A stretch of 64,000 nt of DNA. Origin: Pseudomonadota bacterium (lineage in GTDB: Bacteria; Pseudomonadota; Gammaproteobacteria; Steroidobacterales; Steroidobacteraceae). A model generated the notes under the pieces. It worked only from the letters and a program-made list of their open reading frames with translations, had not been told where the DNA came from and did not search any database. Position numbers and translations under genes: made by a program. The DNA lies in contig JAEZFW010000067.1 in NCBI GenBank assembly GCA_023417315.1, positions 62,001-126,000 of the forward strand. The letters run 5' to 3'. Positions 1 to 9,602 of this stretch are shown piece by piece (the first letter of the stretch is position 1; every line of letters starts with the position of its first letter).

Positions 1-1413
1 AATGCCTTGCTCGGTACGCCGCCACGCTTTGTAAACACGATCGCAATGAGTGGACGTGACACCGCTGAGCACGTGCGACTTCGCATCGAACAGGCGCTCG
101 AGGTACGCACCGCGTGGATGGACGAGGCCGTGTGGCGCGTTCATGCGCAGCGCACGACAACGGAGCAGATCACTGAAGAGGAGCGCCGCGCTGCGCCGCC
201 ACGTACGCCAGCAACGGCGCTCCAGCGTACGTTCGAGCTCGAGGATGAGGCGATCGGCGCCGAGCTCACTGTCGCAAAGGCATTGAGCTTGGGCGCGTGG
301 TCGCACCAGCTTGTCTACGGCCTCGAGCTGGATGTGGGCCGCGTGACCGAAATGCGCGATGGCTACGAGCAGAATCTGGAGACCGGCGCGATTCGGTCCG
401 TGATTCTCGGCGAGGTCTTCCCTCTTCGCGACTTCCCGATCACGCGTCGCACCGAAGCGGGCGTGTACATCCAGGACGAAATGCGACTGCGCGATAGCCG
501 CTGGCGGATCACGCCCGGAGTGCGCTTCGATGTCTATCGTCTGCGCGCGCGCGAGGACCAGATGTACCGCGAAGACAACCCGAGTGCCCGTCCGGTCGAT
601 CTCGACGAGCATGCACTCGCGCCCAAGCTCGCGGTGTCGTACGAAGTGACATCAAGCACGAGCGCGTTCGCGCAGTACGCGCGCGGCTTCCGCTCTCCGC
701 CCTTCGAAGATGTGAACATCGGGCTCGAGATCCCGCTGTTCAATTACCGCGCTCTGCCGAATCCCGACCTCCGTCCCGAGACGAGCGATGGCTTCGAGAT
801 CGGCTTGCGCACGCGCGGCTCGTTGCTGCGCGCCACGCTCGCCGCACATTACACCGAGTTCGACGATCTGATCGAATCGCGCGTGAACATCGGTCGCGAT
901 CCCCAAACGGAGATGACGCTCTTTCAGTCGCGCAACGTCGAGCACGCACGCATGTACGGCCTGGAGCTTGCCACCGAGCTCGATGCGGGCGCACTCGCGC
1001 TGGGACTCGAGGGATGGTCGCTCGGCCTGAACGCGGCGTGGTCACGCGGCGAAAACACGGACAGCGACGAGCCCTTGAGCTCCATCGAGCCGCTCAAGGC
1101 AAGCCTGAGGGTGCAATACGACTCCGGCCGGTTCTGGGGCGCTCGCCTCGTCGCACGCGCCGCTGCTTCCAAGGATCGGCTCGCGCAGAGTGCCGAGCCG
1201 TTGTACCGCACCGACGACTATCTGGTGTTCGACGCCTTTGCGTGGCTCGAGCTCGGAAAACGCGCGCACGTCAACGTCGGCCTCAGCAATCTCACGAACG
1301 AGCGCTATATCGAGTGGATCGACGTTCGCGGCCGCGCTGCAGACGATCCACTCATTCCCTACGCAGTCAATCCAGGTCGCCACGCGTCGATCGCGGTGAG
1401 CTGGACCTTCTGA
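1..1413 (+). CDS. TonB-dependent receptor, haem/hemoglobin type (5' partial)
   Basis: The frame is open from base 1, so the start, signal peptide and plug lie outside the window; 470 residues of the C-terminal beta-barrel remain. The stretch with FAQYARGFR-PPFEDVN, then PNPDL-PE-S-GFE-GLR, is typical of the TonB-dependent hemoglobin/transferrin/lactoferrin receptor family, and the protein ends in an aromatic residue (SWTF) as outer-membrane barrels do. Inferred role: TonB-driven uptake of haem or a related iron source across the outer membrane. It converges on the desaturase gene 66 bases away. Family assignment is good, ligand uncertain. Confidence 0.85.
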   Translation, partial: NALLGTPPRFVNTIAMSGRDTAEHVRLRIEQALEVRTAWMDEAVWRVHAQRTTTEQITEEERRAAPPRTPATALQRTFELEDEAIGAELTVAKALSLGAWSHQLVYGLELDVGRVTEMRDGYEQNLETGAIRSVILGEVFPLRDFPITRRTEAGVYIQDEMRLRDSRWRITPGVRFDVYRLRAREDQMYREDNPSARPVDLDEHALAPKLAVSYEVTSSTSAFAQYARGFRSPPFEDVNIGLEIPLFNYRALPNPDLRPETSDGFEIGLRTRGSLLRATLAAHYTEFDDLIESRVNIGRDPQTEMTLFQSRNVEHARMYGLELATELDAGALALGLEGWSLGLNAAWSRGENTDSDEPLSSIEPLKASLRVQYDSGRFWGARLVARAAASKDRLAQSAEPLYRTDDYLVFDAFAWLELGKRAHVNVGLSNLTNERYIEWIDVRGRAADDPLIPYAVNPGRHASIAVSWTF

Positions 1414-1479
1414 GTGATCGTCTAACGCTGTTACGCAAATGTTCACACTAACGATGCCGCTTTGGGAGCTTGCAGTCTC

Positions 1480-2454
1480 TCACCGTCGCGAGCGCGCCGT
1501 CGCAAGCTGCTCGTCCTCATCCGTTACTCGCGTGACTCCGCGTCGCATCGGTAAAGTTTCTGGCGTTTGAATGTCCCATACAAGTCCGAGCCGCTCGAGC
1601 CACTTGAGGAACTCGAAGCCGAGATCGAGCTGGCCGGCATAAAGGCCGTGTCGCGCTGAGGCGGGGAAAGCATGGTGATTGTTGTGCCAGCTCTCTCCGA
1701 ACGATGGGATCGCGGCCCAAGGCACGTTGTGCGCTTGGACCGCGCCGTTATCGACCAACCAGTTCTGCGGCCCATGCGTGTGGCAGATGTAGCCCACGAA
1801 CCAATGCATCGATACGCCGACGGTCACACGTACGCACACGCCCCAGATCACCCATGGCACCCCGCCAATCGCGAATAGTACGAGTGCGACCGGAAGTTGC
1901 TGGAGCATCCACGTCTGTTGCAGGAATCGATAGAACGGATCATCTGCGATGCCGGGCCCCGGGTCGAACGTGGGCGGATGTCTGAGGACGAGCTTGCAGT
2001 GCAGATTCCACCAGCCATCCATCAGCATTCCGCGGCCGTGTCTCAGGAAGTCGTGACAACGCCGCTGGCGCTGCGCCCAGTCGCGGATGTCGTGCGACTG
2101 AATGACCCAGAACGGCCCCTGCATGCCAACCAGCGTGCCCGACCACACGAGCATTCGCTCGAGCCCCTTCGGACACTTGAACGTGCGATGAATCAGGCGA
2201 CGATGAAAGCCCACCGAGTGGCCCGCGCACATCGTGATGGCAAGAAGCACGACGAAGGCACAGAGCGCACCCCATGTGAAATACAGCGGGGCGAGTGCGA
2301 ACGTTGCGAGCATCATTCCGCCGTTCCAGAGCGAACGCCAGGGATCCCACCGGACGTCGGCCTCGCTCGGGTCGACGTTCGAGTCCAGCAGCAACGAATT
2401 GACCTTGTAAGGACCTTGGCTCGCATCTGCACGCACGTAATCCTCGACACTCAC
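1480..2454 (-). CDS. Acyl-CoA (delta-9 type) fatty acid desaturase
   Basis: A 324-residue membrane diiron desaturase. Three histidine clusters are visible: HSVGFHRRLIH, a second cluster around HDIRDWAQRQ followed by CHDFLRH, and HNNHH near the C-terminus. Hydrophobic pairs precede the first and third boxes, as in the stearoyl-CoA/acyl-lipid desaturase fold. The second box is not the usual HRxHH but the HDxRDxxQ variant. A GTG start at 2454 is preferred because a GAGGGAG ribosome site lies 8 bases upstream; a TTG at 2487 in the same frame is less likely. Expected reaction: oxygen-dependent introduction of a cis double bond into long acyl chains, adjusting membrane fluidity. Confidence 0.85.
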   Translation of the reverse strand: MSVEDYVRADASQGPYKVNSLLLDSNVDPSEADVRWDPWRSLWNGGMMLATFALAPLYFTWGALCAFVVLLAITMCAGHSVGFHRRLIHRTFKCPKGLERMLVWSGTLVGMQGPFWVIQSHDIRDWAQRQRRCHDFLRHGRGMLMDGWWNLHCKLVLRHPPTFDPGPGIADDPFYRFLQQTWMLQQLPVALVLFAIGGVPWVIWGVCVRVTVGVSMHWFVGYICHTHGPQNWLVDNGAVQAHNVPWAAIPSFGESWHNNHHAFPASARHGLYAGQLDLGFEFLKWLERLGLVWDIQTPETLPMRRGVTRVTDEDEQLATARSRR

Positions 2455-2642
2455 GAGTAGCACTCCCTCTCGTTGTTGTTGGAGCAAGGGTGCGCCTCTC
2501 GAGTGGAGTTCTCAACTCGCAGAAATCGTTGAATGATGTGAAGACGAAGGAGCGCACGAAATGTCTAGCCAGCTATACTCCGCCGTAAACAACGACGACG
2601 TACGTGGCGCGGCGATGCGCTCGCATGAAGGGAGACAACAAG

Positions 2643-3641
2643 ATGACAGCCAAAGGATTCATGCGCCGCCTCGCCGGCCGCATCTTCTACTGGGCGCAAG
2701 GGTGGGAGGAGCCGAAGCCGCGCCCGCTCGATTTGTTCTTCGGCCACCCACGAGCTGCTTTCTTCGTCGATCTCGTGAAAAGTGCGCGATGGACGGAGCT
2801 CGAGCAGGCGTATCTCGCTCTGCGCACCGACGAGCGTCACATCATGCTGAGCGCGCTCGCGCAGGACCATCACTCGAGCGGAACGTTTTCCGATTGGACT
2901 GCCGCCTCCGATTCATTCGTTGCGCCGCTCTTTCGCGGCACATTGTTGACGTACTTGGCTTGGGACGCACGCGGAAGCGCTCGCGGATCGGAGGTCACCG
3001 AAGAAGCAGCCGAGCAGTTCGTGAGCTTGCTCGATGATGCGTGGAACCACCTCCTCGCTGCACATCAGAAGGCAGATGATGATCCCGAGCCGATCGCAAG
3101 GCTGTTGCCGGTGGCGATGGGACTGAATGCGCCTCGCGAGACGCTCGAAGATATTTTCGAGCGCTACAAGGCGATGCAAACACCGCATCTGGGTGCGGCC
3201 CTGAACATGGTCGATGCAATCTCTCCGAAATGGCTAGGTTCGACCGACGAGATGTTCGCAGTGGCGCGAGCGTACGCGGAGCTACGCCCGGAGCATGTGG
3301 TCGCGATCGCGCATGCGCACGTCGAGAACTGGTGCTATCTACATCTGCTCAGGGAGGATCCGAGCTCCAAGTCGTATTTCACGACCGAAGCCGTCCAGCG
3401 AGAGCTCCGCGAGTGCTGGCAACGAGAGGCAGACTTGGCAAGTCGCCGCGACTTCTTTGGTCCGGCTACGCTCAACACGTACGCGTTCTGTTTCTTGATG
3501 ATGCAAGACGATGCCCTGCTGACGCAGGCGCTCGAGCTAGTTGGCGAGCACGCGACGCGCCGCCCCTGGATCTACGTGTCCGAGCATCCGCACTGGGTCC
3601 TCGAGACGGCGCGCAAGGATCTGGGGCTTAAGCCATCGTAG
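2643..3641 (+). CDS. Hypothetical protein, 332 aa, soluble and helical
   Basis: I do not recognise the family. The start at 2643 follows AAGGGAG with about 8 bases of spacing; an upstream in-frame start at 2604 lacks one. The protein has no signal peptide and no membrane segment, is rich in Trp, Leu, Ala and acidic residues, and reads as mostly alpha-helical (for example the segment around PLDLFFGHPRAAFFVDLV and a C-terminal PWIYVSEHPHW). It is transcribed alone, divergent from the desaturase. Codon use is like its neighbours, so it is probably a real cytoplasmic gene of unknown function. Confidence 0.7.
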   Translation: MTAKGFMRRLAGRIFYWAQGWEEPKPRPLDLFFGHPRAAFFVDLVKSARWTELEQAYLALRTDERHIMLSALAQDHHSSGTFSDWTAASDSFVAPLFRGTLLTYLAWDARGSARGSEVTEEAAEQFVSLLDDAWNHLLAAHQKADDDPEPIARLLPVAMGLNAPRETLEDIFERYKAMQTPHLGAALNMVDAISPKWLGSTDEMFAVARAYAELRPEHVVAIAHAHVENWCYLHLLREDPSSKSYFTTEAVQRELRECWQREADLASRRDFFGPATLNTYAFCFLMMQDDALLTQALELVGEHATRRPWIYVSEHPHWVLETARKDLGLKPS

Positions 3642-3800
3642 CGCTCCTCCTCGTATTGACTCCTCGGAAGGAGCTCTCGGGAACAAAACTGAATCTCGAT
3701 GGTTGTAAGAGTTACGCGCCCCCGACCTCTGTACGACGCTGGCCTCGACCAACATCAAACAAGTCCCAGCGAGGGAGCGCCATCAACGGGGAACCCTGAC

Positions 3801-5724
3801 ATGAAACCAAGATCGCAGGAGAGGACGCGCGCGATCGTCCGCTTCGGCGGCGTGTGCACAGGCGTGCTCATCGCGGCCAGTGCCACGGCCCAAGTGACTT
3901 CGCTCGCCGACCTCCCGCTCGCAGAGCTCGGGGACATCGAGGTGACTTCCGTCTCGAAGTCGGCCGAGCTCCTGCGCGCCGCGCCTTCGGCCATTTATGT
4001 CATCACGCACGATGAGATCCGGCGCTCCGGGGTTACGAGCATCTCTGAGGCGCTGAGACTCGCGCCGAATCTCCAGATCACTCAGTACACCTCGAGCAAT
4101 CATATCGTCGGCGCGCGCGGCTTCGGCGGCGCGCAGGAAGCTCAGAACTTCTCGAACAAGTTGCTGATCCTCATCGACGGTCGCAGCGTTTATTCGCCGC
4201 TTTACTCGGGCGTGTACCTGGACGTGCAGGATGTCTTGATGGATGACATCGATCGCATCGAGGTGATCAGCGGTCCTGGAGCGACGCTGTGGGGCGCGAA
4301 CGCCATGAACGGCGTGATCAACATCATCACGCGTCCCGCGTACCTCACGCAGGAAAACCTCGTGAGCGCGACGGCGGGCACGCACGAGCGCAACGTTTCC
4401 GCTCGCTACGCAGCGAAGCGATCGCCGGAGCTCGCGTATCGTGTGTACGCGAAAGCGTTCGAGCGCAATGCGATGGAATTGGCGGACGGTCGGGATGCGG
4501 GCGATGATTGGCGCAAAGTGCAGGCAGGCGTTCGCATGGACTGGGTTGGCGCCGCCGATACGGTCACGGTGCAAGGCGATGCCTATGGCGCCACACTCGA
4601 GCAACTCGCGAGAAACGACGTGTCCGCCGATGGTGCGAACCTTCTCGGTCGCTGGCAACATCGCACCGCGCGCTCCGAATGGCAGGTGCAGGCGTATTAC
4701 GATTGGACCGAACGCGATCAGCCCGTGGACGGCGCCGGCTTCGATCTGAAAACGTACGACATCGAGCTGCAACAACGGATCGACCTCGGTGCATCACATC
4801 GTTTGGTGTGGGGCGCGGGTGCGCGCTGGCACGATTACCAGATTCGCAACGGAGTCGCTCTGCGGTTCGAACCATCGCAGCGGAATACTTCGCTCACGGC
4901 TATCTTCGCCCAAGACACGATTGCGCTCACCGAGACGCTCGATCTCACGCTTGGGCTCAAGCTCGAGAATGGCCCCTTCGAAGATTGGGAGCCGCTCCCG
5001 GACGTCCGCCTAGCGTGGCGCTTGAGCGATTCGCACATGCTGTGGGCCGCCGCGTCCCGTGCGCTTCGGTCGGCGACGCCATTCGATGTGGATGTCGTGG
5101 AGATACTCGAGGGGGTGGAGTTCCTCGTAGGCAATCCAGACTTCCAACCCGAGCAGGTGGATTCGTATCAACTCGGTTAATCGGGGGCAGCCTCGCTCGA
5201 ATGTTTCGCTCTCGATCTCCACGTTCTATAACGTCCACGACGATCTGCGCACGATCGAAATCACGCCCGTGACGTTCCTGCCGCTCACGTGGGGCAATCG
5301 CATGGAAGGAGACACCTACGGCATGGAAGCGTGGGCAAAATGGCAAGTGACCGACTGGTGGCGACTCGCTCCGGGCATACGTTTGCTGCGCAAGCGGCTC
5401 GAATTCGCACCGGGCGCGAGCATGCTGCTCGGTTTGTCCCAGTCGGGTGACGATCCACGATCGCAAGCCTTGCTGACTTCGTCGATGGATCTGCGCCCCG
5501 GTCTGACGTTCGATGCCACCGCGCGTTATGTAGATTCGTTGCCCGAGCCTGCACTGCCTTCATATTACGAGCTGAGCGCATCGCTTCAGTGGCGTGCGAG
5601 CGATCAGCTCGATCTTTCGATCACCGGATTCAACTTGCTCGATTCGCGTCATCAGGAATATCCCGCGGATGCCGGACACTGGATCCGTCGCATGGTGCTC
5701 GCCCAAGCGCGGTGGCAGTTCTAG
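3801..5724 (+). pseudogene. TonB-dependent receptor disrupted by a single-base frameshift
   Basis: The first part, from the ATG at 3801, has a signal peptide, an N-terminal EVTSVSKSAELLRAAPSA segment, a plug domain (VITHDEIRRSG to GVINIITR) and most of the barrel, then stops at 5178-5180 right after VDSYQLG. From 5179 the +1 frame continues without a break (RGQPRSNVSLSISTFYN..., NVHDDLRTIE) to 5724, ending ARWQF. Removing one A in ggttaatcgg around 5178 would read LGYRGQP and restore a 640-residue receptor. Nothing else is damaged, so this is a very recent mutation or a sequencing error. The gene lies directly before a YfiR-like gene and a sensor kinase, a combination seen repeatedly in Proteobacteria. 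Confidence 0.85.
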
Positions 5725-5726
5725 GC

Positions 5727-6365
5727 ATGCCAGCTCGCCGCAGGAATCAACTCTCGAGATTCTTGCATCGCGCATGCGCCGCGCTGCTCGGGGCGCTGCT
5801 TGCGCATCCTTTCTCGGTAGCGGCGGAGACTCATTACAGAGAAGCGGAGGTCAAAGCCGCTTTCCTGTATCGATTCACCGGCTACGTGGAGTGGCCCGCA
5901 ACCTCGCTCGCAGCGCCGGCTTTCACGATCGCGATTCTGGGCTCCACGGACGTGGCTGATGAGCTCGAGCGGCTGTTGCCCGGACGTACCGTCAAGAGCC
6001 TTCCCGCGCGACTCAAACGCATTCGGCGGTTGAGCGAGCTCGGCGATGCACAGATGCTGCACATCGCCGCTAGCCACCCCGAGATCAAGCAGGTGGTGAA
6101 CGCGCTTGGAGACAAGCCCATCCTCGTCACCGATCACAGCCGCGGCCTGGACGAAGGCGGTATCGTGAACTTCTTGACGCTCGATCGGCGCATTCGCTTC
6201 GAGATCTCGGTGGCCGCGGCGCAGCGCGCCAAGCTCAAGATCGGCGCGGAGCTTCTTTCACTCGCTGCGAGCGTGCGCGGCGCACCGGATCGCGCCGAAG
6301 CGCACTGCGTGATCTGCACGTGCCGAAGCGATACGACGTGCTTCGCACACGCTGTGCCGCCATGA
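5727..6365 (+). CDS. YfiR-like periplasmic protein (DUF4154)
   Basis: A 212-residue protein with a hydrophobic signal segment (ALLGALLAHPFSVAA) followed by the DUF4154/YfiR core: EVKAAFLYRFTGYVEWP at the start, ILGSTDV, then ILVTDHSRGLDEGGIVNFL and RIRFEIS. YfiR of Pseudomonas is a periplasmic repressor of the YfiN cyclase; here the likely partner is the kinase encoded next, whose start overlaps this stop by ATGA. The start lies 2 bases after the receptor stop. After the normal family end the protein carries about 25 extra Cys-rich residues, produced because the frame runs on into the kinase start; that tail has no obvious function. Confidence 0.85.
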   Translation: MPARRRNQLSRFLHRACAALLGALLAHPFSVAAETHYREAEVKAAFLYRFTGYVEWPATSLAAPAFTIAILGSTDVADELERLLPGRTVKSLPARLKRIRRLSELGDAQMLHIAASHPEIKQVVNALGDKPILVTDHSRGLDEGGIVNFLTLDRRIRFEISVAAAQRAKLKIGAELLSLAASVRGAPDRAEAHCVICTCRSDTTCFAHAVPP

Positions 6366-8683
6366 CCATTTTGGATCCCAAGGCATCCGAAGCGCACAAC
6401 CTGCGCCCCATCTCGCGCAGCCTCTTCTCGCCACGTCGCTCCGTCCGCGGCAAGCTCATCGGACTCGTGCTGCTCACGACCGCACTGGCGCTGCTCGTCG
6501 CAGGCATCGCGATGCTGCTGCACGATTTGAGCGTCTATCGTCGATCGCGGAGCACCGATCTGCAGACTCAGGCAGGTATTCTCGCGCTCTCGACCGCGCC
6601 CGGGCTTGCCTTCGACGATCGCGCGGTTGCCGAACGTAATTTGGCAGCGCTCCAAGCTCGCGAAGACATCGTCGCCGCCGCGATCTACACACCGCGTCAC
6701 GATCTCTACGCGCAGTACGTGCGCTCGCCCGAACACGCGCCTCCAGCCCAGCTCTCACTCGATGTCGGCGCCCATCTCGCAGGCGAGCGGATCAAGCTCG
6801 TACATCGTATCGTTCACAACGGCGAATGGCTCGGCACGATCTATCTTCATGCCGAGTACGACTTGCGCGGGCGAGCCCTGGCATACCTCGGGATCTTCGC
6901 GCTCGCCACGTTGTTCAGCATGTTGGCGGCGCTCGCGCTCACGGCTCGTCTGCAGCGCACGATTACGAAGCCGCTCGAAGGCATCGCGGAGGTCGCTCGG
7001 CGCCTCGTGTCCGGGCGCGACTATTCGCTACGTGCTCAGAAGACGACCGAGGACGAGATCGGCGTCGTGGTCGACGCGTTCAACGAGATGCTGGCCGAAA
7101 TGCAAGAGCGCGCACGGGCGCTCGAGGAGACGAATGCATCGTTGCGTGCAAGCGAGCGACTGTATCGCGCGATCGGGGAGTCGATCGACTACGGCGTTTG
7201 GGTGTGCGATGCGCAGGGCCGCACGATCTACGCGAGCAATTCGTTCCTGAAGCTCGTTGGGATCACCCAGCAAGAATGCTTCGAGCTCGGCTGGGTACGC
7301 GTACTGCATCCGGACGACGCCGAAGCCACGATGGCGGCTTGGCACGAATGCGTGCGAACCGGAAGCGCCTGGTACCGAGAGAATCGCTATCTCGGTCTCG
7401 ATGGCGCCTATCACCCGGTGCTCGCACAAGGCGTTCCCATTCTGGACGAGGATGGCTCGATCACTGGCTGGGCGGGCATCAATCTCGACATCAGTCGCCT
7501 GAAGCAAACCGAGGAGGCGCTGCGAGAAGCCGATCGGCGTAAAGATGAATTCCTCGCGACGCTCGCCCACGAGCTGCGCAATCCGCTCGCACCGATTCGA
7601 CATGCGACCAAGATCCTGGGTTTGCAGGCCGCCAACGAGCAGCAGCGCCGCTGGGCTCGGGAAGTCATCGCTCGCCAAGTTCAACATATGGCGCTACTGC
7701 TCGATGACTTGCTCGATGTTTCGCGTATCACGCGCGGTCGCCTGGAGCTCAAGAGGGACTACGTGAGCTTGGACCAACTCGTGTCCTCTGCCGTCGAGAC
7801 CGTCGCTCCATTGATCGAATCGAAGCAGCACCGGCTTGACGTGCGCTTGCCGGACGAGCCGATTGGCTTGAACGTCGATCCGCTGCGAATGGCACAAGCG
7901 CTCTCCAATCTGCTCACGAACGCAGCGAAGTACACCGACCCTGGCGGGCTTATCGAAATAAGTGCGCTGCTCACGACAGATGGAATCGACATCGCGGTGA
8001 GCGATACCGGGATCGGCTTGAGCGAAAGCGCTATCCCGAGAGTCTTCGAGATGTTCTCGCAAGTGGAAAGTGCGTTAGAGCGCAGCCAAGGTGGACTGGG
8101 CATCGGACTTGCGCTCGTCAGAGGGCTCGTCGCGCTGCACGGCGGCTCTGTTCGGGCGATGAGCGCGGGAGTCGGCCAGGGCAGCACCTTCACGATTCGA
8201 CTGCCGACCACCTGCATCGTGCGCCCGACGCATCGAGCAAGTCTCGAAACGAACGCGGACATCGAGCCCGCAAGACCGGGGTACCGGGTATTAGTGGCGG
8301 ATGACAATCGCGATGCCGCCGACTCGCTCGCGATGCTGCTCGGCATTGCGGGCTATGAAGTCCTTCTCGCGCATTCGGGCGAGGAGGCTGTGCAGACGGC
8401 ACTACGCGAACGGCCCAACGCGCTGATCCTTGATATCGGCATGCCGGACTTGAGCGGCTATGAAGTTGTGCGCGAGCTAAGGGCGAGCTCGTGGGCGACG
8501 CACGCGTTGTTCATCGCAGTGACCGGTTGGGGGCAAACGGAAGACAAGCACCAGGCGTTCGCATCAGGTTTCGATCATCACTTGACGAAACCAGTGGACA
8601 TACGCGAGCTGGAACAGCTGCTCACGCGCTATCGGCAGGCGATGACTGCATCTTTCGCACGCGCCACCGCCGTCGACGAGTGA
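6362..8683 (+). CDS. Hybrid sensor histidine kinase (CHASE8-like, HAMP, PAS, HisKA, HATPase, receiver)
   Basis: A 773-residue inner-membrane sensor. In order: TM1 at about residues 32-54; a periplasmic CHASE8-like domain (starting near DLQTQAGILALSTAP); TM2 at about 173-198; HAMP; a PAS domain (about 275-390); HisKA with phospho-acceptor His403 in LAHELRNP; an HATPase domain with NLLTNAAKYT, DTGIGLS and GLGIGLALV; and a C-terminal receiver with phospho-acceptor Asp691 in LILDIGMPD. Its ATG overlaps the yfiR-like stop (ATGA), indicating translational coupling. Inferred role: reads the state of the YfiR-like protein and the TonB receptor, passing phosphate to its own receiver. No DNA-binding response regulator is adjacent. 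Confidence 0.9.
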   Translation: MTILDPKASEAHNLRPISRSLFSPRRSVRGKLIGLVLLTTALALLVAGIAMLLHDLSVYRRSRSTDLQTQAGILALSTAPGLAFDDRAVAERNLAALQAREDIVAAAIYTPRHDLYAQYVRSPEHAPPAQLSLDVGAHLAGERIKLVHRIVHNGEWLGTIYLHAEYDLRGRALAYLGIFALATLFSMLAALALTARLQRTITKPLEGIAEVARRLVSGRDYSLRAQKTTEDEIGVVVDAFNEMLAEMQERARALEETNASLRASERLYRAIGESIDYGVWVCDAQGRTIYASNSFLKLVGITQQECFELGWVRVLHPDDAEATMAAWHECVRTGSAWYRENRYLGLDGAYHPVLAQGVPILDEDGSITGWAGINLDISRLKQTEEALREADRRKDEFLATLAHELRNPLAPIRHATKILGLQAANEQQRRWAREVIARQVQHMALLLDDLLDVSRITRGRLELKRDYVSLDQLVSSAVETVAPLIESKQHRLDVRLPDEPIGLNVDPLRMAQALSNLLTNAAKYTDPGGLIEISALLTTDGIDIAVSDTGIGLSESAIPRVFEMFSQVESALERSQGGLGIGLALVRGLVALHGGSVRAMSAGVGQGSTFTIRLPTTCIVRPTHRASLETNADIEPARPGYRVLVADDNRDAADSLAMLLGIAGYEVLLAHSGEEAVQTALRERPNALILDIGMPDLSGYEVVRELRASSWATHALFIAVTGWGQTEDKHQAFASGFDHHLTKPVDIRELEQLLTRYRQAMTASFARATAVDE

Positions 8684-8720
8684 TGACACGTTCGGGATAA
8701 AGGAACAGATAGGTACATCG

Positions 8721-8999
8721 ATGGGTTATCCGTACATGGCCCATCGAATCAGCGCCTCAAAGACGCGTCATGTCAGCAAGAGCAATCGTCGCACTGCGCG
8801 TCCGAATGATCCTTACGATCTGAAGTTCGTGCCCATCGGCAGCGGGAAGCATCGTGCCGGCGGGTGGTATCGCGAGCTGCCCGATCAGCAGATCGAGGTG
8901 ATGAGCAGAGGACATCTCGAGCGCGTGCCACTCGAGGACGCCGACCCGGAAGAAAAGGCCAAGTCAGTCGTCAAGCGCATCCTGCGAAGACACCATTGA
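8721..8999 (+). CDS. Small basic hypothetical protein, 92 aa
   Basis: A 92-residue, strongly basic protein with no signal peptide. It has a central PIGSGKHRAGGWYRELP segment, then EVMSRGHLERVPLEDADP, and ends RILRRHH. The start at 8721 follows AGGTACATCG; an alternative ATG in the same frame is at 8736. It lies 37 bases after the kinase and 20 bases before another small gene in the same direction. The family is not recognised. The compositional bias resembles small stress or nucleic-acid-associated proteins, but that is only an impression. Confidence 0.55.
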   Translation: MGYPYMAHRISASKTRHVSKSNRRTARPNDPYDLKFVPIGSGKHRAGGWYRELPDQQIEVMSRGHLERVPLEDADPEEKAKSVVKRILRRHH

Positions 9000-9019
9000 A
9001 GACGGAGTCACTCACTTAT

Positions 9020-9229
9020 ATGAGCAAGAAGTCCAACCAACAGGATACGCCAGGGCGAGCCAAGCCATCGAGCAGTCGGCAGCAGACCGAGCCCAATCAG
9101 GGCACGCAGACGGGCTCCCCTGAGATCGATCGCAAATCGAAACAGCCCGACCCCAAGTACAAGGATCGACCCGCCGACGAAGGCAAGCATGGCGACGGCG
9201 ATCAAAGTCCAAACAGCGGATTTCCCTAG
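9020..9229 (+). CDS. Small hydrophilic low-complexity protein, 69 aa
   Basis: Sixty-nine residues dominated by Ser, Gln, Pro, Lys, Asp and Gly (starts MSKKSNQQDTPGRAKPSSS, ends DGDQSPNSGFP), so probably intrinsically disordered. A GGAG lies about 13 bases before the ATG, which is far for a ribosome site. It follows the 92-residue gene by 20 bases. An antisense frame over the same bases (9008-9205) encodes a hydrophobic peptide but looks like a mirror artefact of this composition. The gene is plausible but not certain. Confidence 0.45.
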   Translation: MSKKSNQQDTPGRAKPSSSRQQTEPNQGTQTGSPEIDRKSKQPDPKYKDRPADEGKHGDGDQSPNSGFP

Positions 9230-9602
9230 ATCGAATCCGATTCATCGCCGCTGCACGGAGCACCGAAGGATCAGCATCGCTGCGGGCGCACCGCTCCCGC
9301 TTAAGTCTCATTCGGCCGTTCCGGTCGACATCAAGCGGACGCGCGCGTGCACACGTCCGTCTCTCTTGATTTTGCGCATCACCTCGCGCGTGTTCACAGA
9401 TTTGATGCAGGTGTGACTCACACACGTAGGACGTCGCTCACATTCATCCGTCGAAACGCGACGCATGCACAGCGTCGTTGTGAAGTTTCTCACTGCACCG
9501 CAGCGTTCATCGAATCCCCTATGTCAGCGCGTGTAATGCCCGATCAATATCCGATCACTCTCGAACCACACCCGATCGGGTTTGCATCCAACGATCACGC
9601 GA
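9230..9602. other. Intergenic leader of the minor-pilin operon
   Basis: About 370 bases with no convincing gene. The promoter of the pilin operon should lie here. A short hairpin-forming sequence, GTGTGACTCACAC, sits near 9412, but no clear sigma-70 or sigma-54 element (GG-N10-GC) was found by eye. Confidence 0.4.

Noticed and set aside
3783..4775. A 330-codon minus-strand frame over the TonB receptor
   Set aside because: Shadow of the receptor plug and barrel; no recognisable motif.
5269..5724. Independent 151-residue gene after the TonB receptor
   Set aside because: Its sequence is the missing barrel C-terminus and the frame is already coding from 5179, so it is the second half of the frameshifted receptor.
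9008..9205. A hydrophobic 65-residue minus-strand peptide
   Set aside because: It mirrors the Ser/Gln/Lys-rich small protein on the plus strand; hydrophobicity follows from complementing that composition.
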